Source: Chrysophaeum taylorii
Taxonomy: Eukaryota > Sar > Pelagophyceae > Pelagomonadales > Pelagomonadaceae
Direction of reading: 5' to 3'
NCBI GenBank assembly: GCA_029834535.1
Contig: JAQMWT010000362.1
Span: 1 to 64,000, forward strand
Length of the DNA: 64,000 bases
Within the stretch, counting starts at the first letter, position 1; each line of letters opens with the position of its first letter. This document shows positions 19,088-28,700 of this stretch, piece after piece. Made by a program: the position numbers and the translations under genes. The notes under the pieces were generated by a model. That model did not search any database, had not been told where the DNA came from, and was given only the letters and a program-made list of their open reading frames with translations.

Positions 19088-22000
19088 TCAGACGTGAGGT
19101 GTGTGCGGGGGTGTGTGGAGGTTGACGTAGTCCGCGTCGGCGTGGTCGTCGTCGACAGGACTGGGTTTGGTTTCCTCGCCAAAATCGACCTTCCAGTCGG
19201 TGCTCTTGAAGGAGAACTCGTACCAGCAGTCGGCGCAGTACCAGGTGTTGTCGGCCTTGGAGTAGGCGCCCGGCATGGTGGTGGTGGTGTTGATCTTGCA
19301 TTCGGCGCAGGCGAGGGCCTTGGGGTCGTTGGGCTGGTAGAGTTGCCTGACGTTGACGAGTCTCGCGGAGCTGGCGACGGAGCGGGTGGAGGCAAAAATT
19401 CTGGGTCTCTCGAGGAGCGCGGCGCGCTGGGCACTCTCGAGAGCCTTGTCGAACTCCTTGACAGGTTTGGTCGCGTCGTCGGCGGGCGGGTCGGCGAGGG
19501 GCACGTCGGCGATGGCGCGCGGCTCGGACGGTTGTCTGTCGGACACGGCGAGGTAGGTTTCGCGAGCGAGCTGTTTTTTGGCGAGGCGCTCGCGACGTTC
19601 CTTGCGGAGGGTGTGTTCGCGGTACTCGACGTACTCGGCGTCGTACTGGGTGATGAAGGTGTCGAGGTCTCGGAACCAGTCGAGCGCGTCGACGGACGTG
19701 GTGGGTTCGCCGAAGCGCGAGAGGAACGAGTCGACGAAGTCGTCCATCGTCTTGAAGGCCTGGCGGAGGCCCGTGAGTTCGTCGTCGATGTCGGCGACGA
19801 TGTGTGCCATGCGCGCGGCCGCGGCGGCGGCGACGGCGATGCGGCGCGCGTCGACGGCCTGGTTTTGGGTCGTCGCCTCGCGCGAGAGAACGCTGCGTTC
19901 GTTGGCCGCGTCGTCGCGCTCGGCGGTGAGCTGGTCGATGTTGGCCGAGAGGGTCGCGCGGCTCGCGCCCGCGTGGACGCTCCGGAGGCTTTCGAGGGGT
20001 ATTTCGGTTTTGAGGACGTGGGACGGGACGCCCGCGTGCCGGACCACGAACTGGAGCAAATTTTTGTAACCGCCCGAGTCGCTCGTCGTCTTCGTCGACC
20101 GGAGCTTGGCGAGCGCGCCGAGGCGTACTCCGCGGTTCCTCCCGCGATCCGAGCCGTGGTTGACAAAGTTTGTGATCGACAGGACAACGCACATCAATTT
20201 CCGGAGCGAAGTGCTCTCGGAGACGGCGCGCGCCGTCGCCTCGAGGTTCTTGATTTGCGCGAGAATGTCGCTCGCCGAGTCCTTGACGGTCGCGCGCAGC
20301 CAGAGGGCCCGGACCTTGGCGCGCGGGCGCCGCGCGCGCTCGATCAAGCTCACCATGAGCTCGGAGAGCCCGTCGAGCTCGGGGGCGTCGCCCGAACGCG
20401 AGAGCGCGCCGTGTTTCGTCGAGAGGATGCCCGCGTTGATCGCCGCGCGTTCGATGCTCGCGAGCTCGTCGGTGCGCTCGACGATGTTGTAGAGGGTCCC
20501 GAGGAGCGGGAGGTTGGAGATGAAGGTGCCCTTGGGGTCGAGCTCGGCGACGGTCGAAACGCACTCGTCGTTCGGAAGCCGGAGCGATCCGTAGAGCAAG
20601 TTGAGCGCGAACGCCCGCTTGACGCCGAGCGCCTCGGCGACCAGCGCCTTGGCGCTCTCGGACTCGACCACAAGCTGCGTCGCCAGCCGTTCTTTTTGCT
20701 GCGCGATTTCCGACGACGTGTTGTCGGCACGAATCACCGTGTCGAGCCGCGTCTGCCCGAACACGGACTCGAGCTCCTCGAGGGCCTTGGAGTCGAGAAA
20801 GTACTCCCGGAGGGCCGCCTCCTTTTCCCCGCTCGTCTCGAGCCTATTCATCACCGTGTCCCACCACGTTCCCTCGCTGTCGCCGATCACGTCCCAGAAT
20901 ACGCGCCGCAGCCGCTTGCGCGGCCCCCGCGCGCACGCGACCGGCGCCTCGGCCGCCTCCGCGTCACCGACGTCCTTGAAACCACCGTCGGCGTCGTCCT
21001 TCCCGGGGGTCGAAGACAAGGTCATCCTCCTCGAGCAAGAAGACCCCGGGTGGTCGTCGTCGTCGTCTTCTTCAACGTCGTCGTCCTCCGTGTCGCCGGT
21101 CGCATCCTTTGGGGCGGGGGAGTTGGGGTCGCGGTCGAGGATCGCGGGGTCGAGGCCCTCGCTCGCCATCTTGGCCGCCACGGCCATCTTCGGAATGTGG
21201 AGCTTGATCATCTTGAAAAACTTGCCAAACTTGGGGTCGTCCTTCAGAGCGAGCTCGTTTTTCTTGACGGCCGATACCGGGGTCTGTGGCTGTTCCTGCT
21301 GCCGGAGGGCGTCGGACGACTGGCGTCGCGCGTCGACCGACGGCGGCGCCGACTGGAGCTTGGCGATGGCCGCGGCGGTGGCGTGGAGGTCCAACCGGAG
21401 GCGAGCGTCGCCGTCGTCGTCGTCGGCTTGGGCGGCTTGGGCGGCGGCGGCCTTTTGGCGCGCGTCGAGGATCCGGAACGGCAGGAAGGCCGCGTGCTCG
21501 AGATCGAGCCCGAGCGCGTGGAGGGCGTCGTCGACGTGGACGTACCGCCCGAGCAACAACGCGCTCCGACGAATGCGCTCGGCCAGAAGTTCGGTGCGTT
21601 CGGCGGACCCCACGGGGAGCTCGTCGATTTCGTCGGACTCGTCCAACTCGCGGTGGTCCCACCCGTCCATGAAATGCTCCAACTGGAGCGCGAACAGCTT
21701 GGAGGAAGAAGACGACGACGACGACGACGAGTCGGTCTTGTTGTCGTTGTTGTTGTTGTTGTCGCCGCCGGCGTGTTCTTCGCTTTGGGCGTTGATCAGG
21801 TGCTCCAGGAGCGGCGGGCAGGGGTGCATCTCGATGTTCCTCGAGAAGTCGACGTCCTCCCCCGCGTCGACGGCGACCTTGGAGTTTCGGTCGCGACCGA
21901 GCGAGACCCGTCGCATCTGGGCGCGCTTCATCGTCTCCGTCGCGGTGGGGGTATCGGAGAGTTTTTCCATGAGGCGGGCGTACTGCTCGCGACCGACGCT

Positions 22001-23533
22001 CCGGAGGGCGGCGCGACAGGCGAGGAAGATCCGCGCCTGCATCCACTGCGCCTCGGAGCGGGTGAGCTGGCTACGACACAAGGCGGCGAAGAGCGTCACG
22101 ACCGCGCACCGAAGCTCGGGGCAGCAGTCGTGTTCGGGCGTGACGTGGAGGAGGGTCGCGATCGTCGCAAAGGGCGGGGGCTCGCGGAGCGCCGAGGGTG
22201 ACCATCGAAGCGCCTCGGTCGAGGGGCGCATCAAAAAGTCCGAGCAGACGGCCTGCCCCCACTTTGCTCCGCGGTCGACTGTCGCGAGAACGCTCGTCGC
22301 GACGCCGAGGCCCTCGCGACCCGGAAGGAGCGCGAGGGCCCCGAGCATTTCGAGGACGAGGGTCGTCAGCAACGGGACGCGGCACAGCAGGGCCGCGGCG
22401 AGGAGTCGTCGGAGCGTCCCGCGTTCCTGCGACATGGCCAGGAGCGCCGCGAGCCCGCCGGGAAGATTGAAGAGGGCCCTCACGCATCGCGCGACCCACA
22501 GCCCGCGCATCGCGTCGGCCAAGACGAAGGCCCCCCTTTCCTTCCGACGAATCAGCTCCAAGGTGCGGGTGAGAGTCACCAACACCCGCTCGCGCCGCAG
22601 CAGCACCTGGAGCTGCTTCTTGAAGGCCGAATCGCGGTAGTCCTTGGCGGCCGAGCGCGTCGAGGCTTCGCCGCCGTGCTCCACCTTACCCCCGTGGCGC
22701 TTCGCCTGGGCGCTCACCTTCCGCAGAATCCGTCGCGCCTTGCGCTTGATCTCCCCGATCGTCTCCTTCTCGATCGCGACAATCTTCTTCTGGAGCCGGA
22801 TGAGCTCGAGGGACGTGTATCCGAATTGCTCGTTGCGCCGCTTCAATACGTCGCGAGCGACCGAGTCGATCGCGCGCCACCACCGCCGCCGGTGCGCCGA
22901 GGCGAGCTTGAACCCGGTGCTCCGATAGTACTCCTCGTGCCACAGCAAAAAACTCTCGAGGGATCGCGACTTCTTCCGCAGGGTCGGCGGCACGAACGAT
23001 CCGCCCCGCTCGACGCTCGAGCTCGACGGCGCCTTGGGCTTGGCGCTCACTTCGATCAGCTTGGTCTGCCACTTGTTTCGCGCCTCCACCTTCCCGCAGT
23101 CGAAGACTCGCTTCGTCGAGGGTAACCGGTCGAACCCCGTCAGCACGAGACAGTGCTGCCGCCCCGAAAAACTCCCCACCGACACCGTCGTCCCGGGACC
23201 GACGACGCTCATCTGCTCAAAGCTATCGCCGGGGGCGGTTGCCTTCACGGTCAACACCCCGGTCTCGTACAGGACGCCATGCACCCGCACCCACTTGCCT
23301 TTGTTGAAAAAGTTGCGACCGGGCACGCTCGCCCGCGTGTACACGATCAGATCACCTTCGCACGCGAGCCCCGGACTCATCGACGACTTTGACCGACGCC
23401 GCGGACGCTCCTTCTCGCTTCCGATCGATGACGTCCGCTGCGGGGGGGCTAACGACGACGACCGCTGCCTCTCCGCTTTCTCCACCGAGCCCCGCGGAAC
23501 CACTTGCGACGACGGGTGCGACGAGATAGACAT
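19088..23533 (-). CDS. Formin 1 (PH-like, FH3-like, WASH3-like motif, FH2, C-terminal zinc motif)
   Basis: A 1481-residue actin nucleator in one exon, ATG at 23531-23533. Order seen: basic Ser-rich N-tail; PH-like domain at about 58-165 (GKWVRVHGVL to ARNKWQTKLIEV); helical region with IRLQKKIVAIEKETIGEIKR; an armadillo-like FH3 region at about 300-560 (WVARCVRALFNLPGGLAAL); an acidic Pro-poor linker; at about 765-810 the motif KFFKMIKLHIPKMAV then KMASEGLDPAILD, as in WASH-complex subunit CCDC53; FH2 from about 880 to 1290 with RAFALNLLYGSL, LGTLYNI and VLSITNFVNHGSDRG. The tail holds C-AE-C and WYCADCWYEF, a likely zinc site. The Pro-rich FH1 profilin-binding region is not obvious. A second formin with the same plan lies at 30994-35426. 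Confidence 0.9.
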   Translation of the reverse strand: MSISSHPSSQVVPRGSVEKAERQRSSSLAPPQRTSSIGSEKERPRRRSKSSMSPGLACEGDLIVYTRASVPGRNFFNKGKWVRVHGVLYETGVLTVKATAPGDSFEQMSVVGPGTTVSVGSFSGRQHCLVLTGFDRLPSTKRVFDCGKVEARNKWQTKLIEVSAKPKAPSSSSVERGGSFVPPTLRKKSRSLESFLLWHEEYYRSTGFKLASAHRRRWWRAIDSVARDVLKRRNEQFGYTSLELIRLQKKIVAIEKETIGEIKRKARRILRKVSAQAKRHGGKVEHGGEASTRSAAKDYRDSAFKKQLQVLLRRERVLVTLTRTLELIRRKERGAFVLADAMRGLWVARCVRALFNLPGGLAALLAMSQERGTLRRLLAAALLCRVPLLTTLVLEMLGALALLPGREGLGVATSVLATVDRGAKWGQAVCSDFLMRPSTEALRWSPSALREPPPFATIATLLHVTPEHDCCPELRCAVVTLFAALCRSQLTRSEAQWMQARIFLACRAALRSVGREQYARLMEKLSDTPTATETMKRAQMRRVSLGRDRNSKVAVDAGEDVDFSRNIEMHPCPPLLEHLINAQSEEHAGGDNNNNNDNKTDSSSSSSSSSSKLFALQLEHFMDGWDHRELDESDEIDELPVGSAERTELLAERIRRSALLLGRYVHVDDALHALGLDLEHAAFLPFRILDARQKAAAAQAAQADDDDGDARLRLDLHATAAAIAKLQSAPPSVDARRQSSDALRQQEQPQTPVSAVKKNELALKDDPKFGKFFKMIKLHIPKMAVAAKMASEGLDPAILDRDPNSPAPKDATGDTEDDDVEEDDDDDHPGSSCSRRMTLSSTPGKDDADGGFKDVGDAEAAEAPVACARGPRKRLRRVFWDVIGDSEGTWWDTVMNRLETSGEKEAALREYFLDSKALEELESVFGQTRLDTVIRADNTSSEIAQQKERLATQLVVESESAKALVAEALGVKRAFALNLLYGSLRLPNDECVSTVAELDPKGTFISNLPLLGTLYNIVERTDELASIERAAINAGILSTKHGALSRSGDAPELDGLSELMVSLIERARRPRAKVRALWLRATVKDSASDILAQIKNLEATARAVSESTSLRKLMCVVLSITNFVNHGSDRGRNRGVRLGALAKLRSTKTTSDSGGYKNLLQFVVRHAGVPSHVLKTEIPLESLRSVHAGASRATLSANIDQLTAERDDAANERSVLSREATTQNQAVDARRIAVAAAAAARMAHIVADIDDELTGLRQAFKTMDDFVDSFLSRFGEPTTSVDALDWFRDLDTFITQYDAEYVEYREHTLRKERRERLAKKQLARETYLAVSDRQPSEPRAIADVPLADPPADDATKPVKEFDKALESAQRAALLERPRIFASTRSVASSARLVNVRQLYQPNDPKALACAECKINTTTTMPGAYSKADNTWYCADCWYEFSFKSTDWKVDFGEETKPSPVDDDHADADYVNLHTPPHTPHV

Positions 23534-24012
23534 CTTCAGCCTCTATAGGATGCTGGATGGATCCTGTGTTCTGCAAGGGCTCAGAAGCTTCTTTACAGGG
23601 TTGGCTGTGGCAAAAAAATAAGGAAAGGAAAGAAACTGCGGCGCCCATTATTCCTGGGTTTTGTAGTTCTTCCCCTACTATACCCTCCACAACGGATAAT
23701 AATCTTTTAATACGAGCGCGGGCCCGGGGCCCGGGCCCCGGGCGGGAGGGGGGCAATAAAGAGAGAGAGAGAGTGTGTGTGAATGTGTGAGTGAGTGAGT
23801 GAGCGAAATCGCGCGCATTGCACATTGCATTGGATTCGAGGGGGTGTGTGTGACCTTTCAGACGAGCCGTGGCGGCATAAAGAAGCGAAAGAGAGAGGGG
23901 TTCCTTGCTCGGCACACTCTCGTGTCAAAAGAGAGGGTGGCGCCTGCGGCGTCGTGTCGCACAAAAGAAGAGACGATGGTTCAGAGAAGAAAGAGCCCAA
24001 AAAAAAGCTCGG
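23534..24012. other. Formin 1 upstream region with GC palindrome and GA/GT microsatellites
   Basis: Between the start of formin 1 and the end of the FYVE-SYLF gene. At about 23715-23745 a run of GGGCCC/CCCGGG palindromes could fold into a hairpin, followed by GAGAGA, GTGTGT and GAGT repeats (23758-23805). No coding sequence assigned. Confidence 0.6.
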
Positions 24013-25377
24013 TCAGACTTCGACGACATCCCGGCCGATGTTGTTGTTGTTGTCGCCGCCGAAGCCTCCTCCATCGAAAGGATTCTTCGGCACCGGCTTG
24101 GAACCCCAGAGGGAGTCGCCGATGCCGCCAACTTGTTGTTGTTGTTGTTGTTGTTGTTGCTGTCGACGTTGAGGGGGTGATTGCGGGGTGGCGAAGGACT
24201 CGTAATTTGCTTTGGGCGGGTTGGCAGGGGGGTATTGGGAATCGTAGGGGACTCGGCGGTTGTAGTCCGAGTTGGGCTCCGGGGCACCGTATGCTGCCGC
24301 AGCCTGGGCCTGGGCGAGACGATGGTCCATCTCGGCGTAGAAGATGTTGAGTTGGTCGTACAACGGCGCGGCGGCGGTAGGCTGCTTTTCGACGCCGGAG
24401 AGCAAATCCGAAGCCGAGAGGGGCCTGCCGTAGAATTTGAGGTTGACGTCGTCGCGGACCTTGATGTAAGCGCCCTCGACGGTGATGCCGCCGTAGAAGC
24501 CGCGGGATTGGGCGTAGGAGGTGGCAGAGGTGGTGGAGGCGTCCGAGGCGACGATGCCCTCGGCAGAGGCGGTACGGCCGAGAGGTCCAAAGGCGAAGGA
24601 GACTTCGCCGCCCATGGCGACCTTTGAGGTTTGATTGTTGCAGAACTCGGAGATGGCTTCGGCATCGAGGGGGGTCACGAAATCGGTAACCTCGGCGCCG
24701 ACGACGGCTCCGAACGTAAATCCAAAGGAACCGACGGCGCACGGCGCCGACCAGCTCGAGTCCGGGAGGCGCGCGACGACGAGGCCCGTCCCGACGCGCA
24801 CGCCCCCGATGAAGGCGATCTTCCCGACCGTGAGAAACAAGAGGCCGTTGGCGCCGGCGAGCTGACGGTCGAAGTATTCGGCGTCGCGGTCCCAGTAATT
24901 GATTCCATCCAACAGATTCCGGAGCGAGTAGGCCGCCTTCCGCACCTCGCCCCCGAGCGTGAAGCGCAGGGGCGAGTTGAGGTATCGCGTGCTGTAGTCG
25001 TCGAGGGCGATGACGTTGGTGCGATTCGCGTTGGCGTTGCCGTCGGACCACGCCTTCTGGAAGCGCTCGAGCGTGAACGCGCAAGCGTCGCATACGCGCT
25101 GCGGGTCGCGCGTCGCGAACTGCACCTTACCTTCCCACACCGGCGGCATCAGCATCGACCGCGAGCTGCACCGCTCGCAGTATATCTGCCCGCAGTACCG
25201 GCAATGGTGTCGCCGCTCGAAAGTATCAAAGGCAACGCTGCACGCGGGCGCCATGCAGGTCGTCACGCGGGCGTCGGGAATCCACTCGGGCGGCGTCGGC
25301 CGGATGCCCTGCGCGACGCGCGCGGGCGGCGCGATGTCATCGAATCCGCCGCCTTCGAACAGCGACGACGACGGCAT
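24013..25377 (-). CDS. FYVE-SYLF domain protein
   Basis: 454 residues from the ATG at 25375-25377 (MPSSSLFEGG). The FYVE zinc finger has all its marks: WIPD at 32-35, RRHHCRYCG at 55-63, paired cysteines and RVC near 94; such fingers bind phosphatidylinositol 3-phosphate on endosomes. From about 130 to 330 follows a SYLF (Ysc84-type) lipid-binding domain (YLNSPLRFTLGGEV, NGLLFLTVGKIAFI, GGITVEGAYI). The C-tail is low-complexity with a Gln run and an NPF motif (KNPFDGG), a candidate EH-domain ligand. Family knowledge suggests a role in endocytic trafficking or actin at membranes. It is divergent to V-ATPase c'' with only 101 bp between start codons. Confidence 0.88.
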   Translation of the reverse strand: MPSSSLFEGGGFDDIAPPARVAQGIRPTPPEWIPDARVTTCMAPACSVAFDTFERRHHCRYCGQIYCERCSSRSMLMPPVWEGKVQFATRDPQRVCDACAFTLERFQKAWSDGNANANRTNVIALDDYSTRYLNSPLRFTLGGEVRKAAYSLRNLLDGINYWDRDAEYFDRQLAGANGLLFLTVGKIAFIGGVRVGTGLVVARLPDSSWSAPCAVGSFGFTFGAVVGAEVTDFVTPLDAEAISEFCNNQTSKVAMGGEVSFAFGPLGRTASAEGIVASDASTTSATSYAQSRGFYGGITVEGAYIKVRDDVNLKFYGRPLSASDLLSGVEKQPTAAAPLYDQLNIFYAEMDHRLAQAQAAAAYGAPEPNSDYNRRVPYDSQYPPANPPKANYESFATPQSPPQRRQQQQQQQQQQVGGIGDSLWGSKPVPKNPFDGGGFGGDNNNNIGRDVVEV

Positions 25378-25478
25378 CTGCACCTTCTCTCAACTTGTGC
25401 CAGCTGCTGCTGTTCCCAACAGATCCCAATACAAAACCTCAACGGACTGATTGCTTCGGTCGCAAGGGTTTGGGTGTG
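25378..25478. promoter_or_regulatory. Shared divergent promoter, FYVE-SYLF / V-ATPase c''
   Basis: The 101 bp between two ATGs on opposite strands must hold both 5' UTRs and promoters. No TATA-like element is visible. Confidence 0.45.
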
Positions 25479-26087
25479 ATGGGCTACGAGGCGTGCACGA
25501 CCGACGCCTGCAACGCGTCCTACGACGAAGTCCTCACGCACTTGTCCCCGTATGGCTGGGGCTACATGGGCATCGCCTTTGGCCTCGGCCTCTCGGTTGT
25601 TGGGGCGGCCTGGGGTATCTGGCTCACGGGCTCCTCGCTCGTCGGGGCGGCGATCAAGGCCCCGCGCATTCGATCAAAAAATCTCATCTCGGTCATCTTC
25701 TGCGAGGCGACGGCGATATACGGGGTCATTTTGGCGATTCTCCTTCTCTCGAAGATTGGGGACGGCGTCAAAGGCAAATCCGAATACCCCGAAGATTGGA
25801 ACTACAGCCAATTCTACTTTGCTGGCTACTCCCTCTTCTCCTCGGGCCTTTCCGTCGGCCTCACAAACGTCGCCTCGGGCATCTCCGTCGGCATCGCCGG
25901 CAGCTCCTGTGCGCTTGCGGATGCCCAGGACGGCTCGCTCTTTGTCAAGATTCTGTGAGTTTGTTGTTCGCCGTTTCGCTTAACTTCTTCTTCGCTTAGG
26001 ATCGTCGAGATCTTCGCCTCGGCTCTCGGCATTTTTGGTATCATCGTCGGGATTATCCAGTCCAACGACGCGGACTACCCCTCGTGA
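25479..26087 (+). CDS. ATP6V0B: V-type ATPase proteolipid subunit c''
   Basis: Two exons, 25479-25954 and 26000-26087, joined across a 45-bp GTGAGT...CTTAG intron; 187 residues. It belongs to the membrane ring of the V-ATPase that moves protons into vacuoles and endosomes. Diagnostic sequence: SPYGWGYMGIAFGLGLSVVG, AAWGIWLTGSSLVGAAIKAP, IFCEATAIYGVILAI with the essential Glu, then a second proteolipid repeat and IVEIFASALGIFG after the splice. Four or five membrane segments. The ATG at 25479 gives a short N-tail (MGYEACTTDAC) typical in length for c''. It converges on the AGC kinase gene. The splice is supported by the continued VMA16-like C-terminus. Confidence 0.92.
25955..25999 (+). other. 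45-bp intron in V-ATPase c''
   Basis: Donor GTGAGTTTG, pyrimidine-rich body, acceptor TTCGCTTAG; removing it keeps the frame (phase 2). Confidence 0.85.
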
Positions 26088-26315
26088 GGTGGTGTTGATT
26101 TTACGACTCGTAGCGCGCGGCGAACCCTACCTATCTAAGTATCGGAATGGATGGTGCGTGCTGTCTGTCTCGGAGGGAGGGGGGGAAAAGCCACCCCTGC
26201 CGTGCTGGTATAAATTTTACGCGCCACATCAGCCGCACAAGCTTCGACGATCCTATAGTAGTGTGAAGGAGAAGTCTACCAAGCGAGGGAGGAAGGAAGA
26301 TGTATGTATAAAATA

Positions 26316-27425
26316 CTAAGAGCGCAAGGGCCGCGCGTAGTCCCAGTTCTGGAGGGACGCGCGGTCGACGACGATGGCGGCGGTGCGGGTGGCAGGCTTC
26401 CGCGTGGGCGGCGGGTCGTCGTCGTCGACGTCGAGAGCTGCGAATTTCGCGTCGAAGTTGTTAGCAAGGCCCTGCTTGGGTCGGATCGGGGGATTGTCGT
26501 GGGTGGAGACGGTGTCAAAATCAATATTGGCGAAGAAGGAGTGTCTCTTGAGGTTTTGGAGGCCGACGAGGCGTTCGCGGGGGTGTCGACGGAGGAGGTT
26601 GGCGAGAAGGGAGGCTGCGGCCAAGGAGACGTAGGGCGGAATCCGCAGGGGGGCGTGGCGGATGTTTTTAAACAGCTTGTGGCGGTCAGGGCCATACCAG
26701 GGCGGTAGGCCCGTCAAGAGCTCGTAGGTCCAAATCCCGAGACCCCACCAGTCTACGGAAAGGCCGTAGCCCGAGGGTTTCTTGGCAAGGACGTCGGGGG
26801 CCATGTACTCCAAGGTACCGCAGACCGAGTGCGCACCGAGGTACAAGTCGGCGACACCGACCTTGGCCAACCCGAAGTCGACCAATTTCAGATGCCCTCG
26901 CGAGTCCAGCAGACAATTCTCCGGCTTGACGTCCCTATAGACGATCCCTCGCGCGTGCGCGCAATCGAGGGCGAGGGAAAGCTCCGCGGCGTAGAAAGCG
27001 ACGGCCGCTGCCTTGAAGACGCGTCGCCGACACAAGTGATGGAACAGTTCGCCGCCGGGGCAGTATTCGGAGACTAGAGCGAAATGAGTCGACGTGCGGT
27101 AAGCACAATACAGTTTTACGATGTTCTCGTGACGCATCGAACTCAATACGTCGCGTTCCGTTTGCGTCCGCTCCAGGTGCTTCGGGAGCGTCAGTTTTGA
27201 GTACGCGATCAGCTTGAGCGCGAACAAGTCGCCCGTGTCGCGTCGCTTCGCGAGCACCACGCGACCAAAGCTCCCGATACCCAGGACGCTCAAGCGCTCA
27301 TAGTCCGAGTCACACGGAACCCTCGGCTCCTTTTCCTCTTCCTCTTCCATGTCGGCCGACTCGGTCAGCCGCGCGACCGTTGCGGCCCACATCCTCCCAC
27401 CGGTCGACTTGCTGTCCTCATCCAT
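26316..27425 (-). CDS. AGC-type serine/threonine protein kinase
   Basis: 369 residues, ATG at 27423-27425. After an acidic N-tail the kinase domain (about 40-300) shows the glycine loop GIGSFGRV, ALKLI with the catalytic Lys, YRDVKPENCLL, DFGLAK, and the activation-loop sequence CGTLEYMAPDVL, in which the usual APE reads APD. The Y-R-D-V-K-P-E-N and S-V-D-W-W-G-L-G signatures are those of the AGC group (PKA, S6K, SGK, AKT). A C-tail with FANIDFDTV and an acidic stretch follows, but no clear FxxFS/T hydrophobic motif, and no PH or other regulatory domain. Substrates unknown. Divergent to the small ORF at 27498. Confidence 0.9.
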   Translation of the reverse strand: MDEDSKSTGGRMWAATVARLTESADMEEEEEKEPRVPCDSDYERLSVLGIGSFGRVVLAKRRDTGDLFALKLIAYSKLTLPKHLERTQTERDVLSSMRHENIVKLYCAYRTSTHFALVSEYCPGGELFHHLCRRRVFKAAAVAFYAAELSLALDCAHARGIVYRDVKPENCLLDSRGHLKLVDFGLAKVGVADLYLGAHSVCGTLEYMAPDVLAKKPSGYGLSVDWWGLGIWTYELLTGLPPWYGPDRHKLFKNIRHAPLRIPPYVSLAAASLLANLLRRHPRERLVGLQNLKRHSFFANIDFDTVSTHDNPPIRPKQGLANNFDAKFAALDVDDDDPPPTRKPATRTAAIVVDRASLQNWDYARPLRS

Positions 27426-27497
27426 TTGAGGTTAAGTAATAATACTTACCTCCGGCATTTTTTTACTTTTTTTGTCAAGTAACGACCGTGAGAGACT

Positions 27498-27740
27498 ATG
27501 TCCGAAGCTTACGTCTCGAAGCTCAGGGAAGTCCTCATAGACCTCGACGCCAAGGTCTGCCTCCGCGAGAAGGAGTTAAGCGACCTTGCCGCGATCACTG
27601 CCTCCCCCGATGACACGGCAAACTCCATCACGGAGGCGATGGCATCTCTCTACCTCGAAGACGCCTTCATGAGCTCCTACGCCGCCGAGAACCCCTACAG
27701 CAAGGCCCCCAAAGCAGCCGCCACGTGTGCCTCTATGTAA
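27498..27740 (+). CDS. Small hypothetical protein
   Basis: 80 residues, ATG at 27498, sharing a 72-bp divergent promoter with the AGC kinase. The sequence (MSEAYVSKLREVLIDLDAKV...) is soluble, helical and acidic in the first half; no motif recognised. Its clean composition and its position in a tight divergent pair favour a real gene. Confidence 0.55.
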   Translation: MSEAYVSKLREVLIDLDAKVCLREKELSDLAAITASPDDTANSITEAMASLYLEDAFMSSYAAENPYSKAPKAAATCASM

Positions 27741-28148
27741 TAACTCGTCTCCATCATCGGTTATTTTATGTTTAATTCATTTTCCCTCTCGGTGCGCGCG
27801 ATCACAACGAGACCCATCCGGAATTCGCGAGGCACCCGGGCATCCCTTCCGTACTCGAACGGCTCGTGTTTTTTTTTCCGGCGACAGGTAGATCGAATAC
27901 CGTTTCGGGCCGGGCATCCATCGGTTCTCGAGGTCTTCTATATGCCCTACTTCTGCAGGCTCCCGCCATATGGAAGGCCGTATCCCTGGTCGATCGCAGG
28001 CCCATTTTCGCCTGCGGGAGCCCCCCCCGCCACCATGGCTTCTCCCCACGGACTCCTGAGGGCGCCTCATCCCTTCTCTCACTTCCGACCGCCCCCGCCA
28101 TCACCCGCCCGCGCTCTTGGCCCATTATTCAAGCCGCGCCTGTCCCCC
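27741..28148. other. Intergenic region, nothing assigned
   Basis: Overlapping short frames on both strands but no motif. It ends in a C run next to the transposon at 28158. Confidence 0.5.
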
Positions 28149-28157
28149 CCTTTGACA

Positions 28158-28679
28158 GGGTCGGATAAGAAAGTTCGTACGAGCCGTTAACTATGTTTCA
28201 GTTTGTACTACGACATACTCAACGGATCGCTGAGCTATGTTCATTTGTACTCAAGCAGTATGTGCCGCCACGCCGCGAGATCGTCGCGATGGAACTAGTC
28301 CCCATAGTGAAGCCGGCATCCTTTCGTCCCCTCACGCAAAAAAAGGAAAAAGCCCACGCGTTGTAAGACCAGGGTCGGATAAGAAAGTTCGTACGAGCCG
28401 TTAACTATGTTTCAGTTTGTACTAAGACATACTCAACGGATCGCTGAGCTATGTTCATTTGTACTCAAGCAGTATGTGCCGCCACGCCGCGAGATCGTCG
28501 CGATGGAACTAGTCCCCATAGTGAAGTCGGCATCCTTTCGTCCCCTCACGCAAAAAAAGGGGAAAGCCCACGCGTTGTAGGACCCGTCGTTGCGGCGCGG
28601 GCTAGTCTCGTTTTCTTATCCGACCCTAGTAAGACCCGTCGTTGCGGTGCGGGCTAGTCTCGTTTTCTTATCCGACCTA
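28158..28679. mobile_element. Non-autonomous DNA transposon (MITE-like) with 9-bp target duplication
   Basis: The left end is GGGTCGGATAAGAAAG and the right end is its reverse complement (TTTCTTATCCGACCTA, last bases diverged). CCTTTGACA occurs directly outside both ends (28149-28157 and 28680-28688), a 9-bp target duplication. There is no coding capacity. A 214-bp block starting at the left terminus occurs twice (28158 and 28372), and a block of about 52 bp ending at the right terminus occurs twice (ends near 28626 and 28679), as if one copy had inserted near the end of another or an unequal exchange had occurred. A duplication of 8-10 bp would fit Mutator-like or Merlin/IS1016-like families; I cannot choose. 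Confidence 0.75.
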
Positions 28680-28700
28680 CCTTTGACATAAATAAGCAAC

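Noticed and set aside
18503-22201. A 1232-residue plus-strand open frame
   Set aside because: It is the complement of formin 1, whose domains are clear; the plus frame is Arg/Gly/Val-rich with no motif.
26210-26221. TATAAATTTTA as a promoter
   Set aside because: It lies between two convergent genes (V-ATPase c'' and the AGC kinase), where no promoter is needed; more likely part of a 3' UTR.
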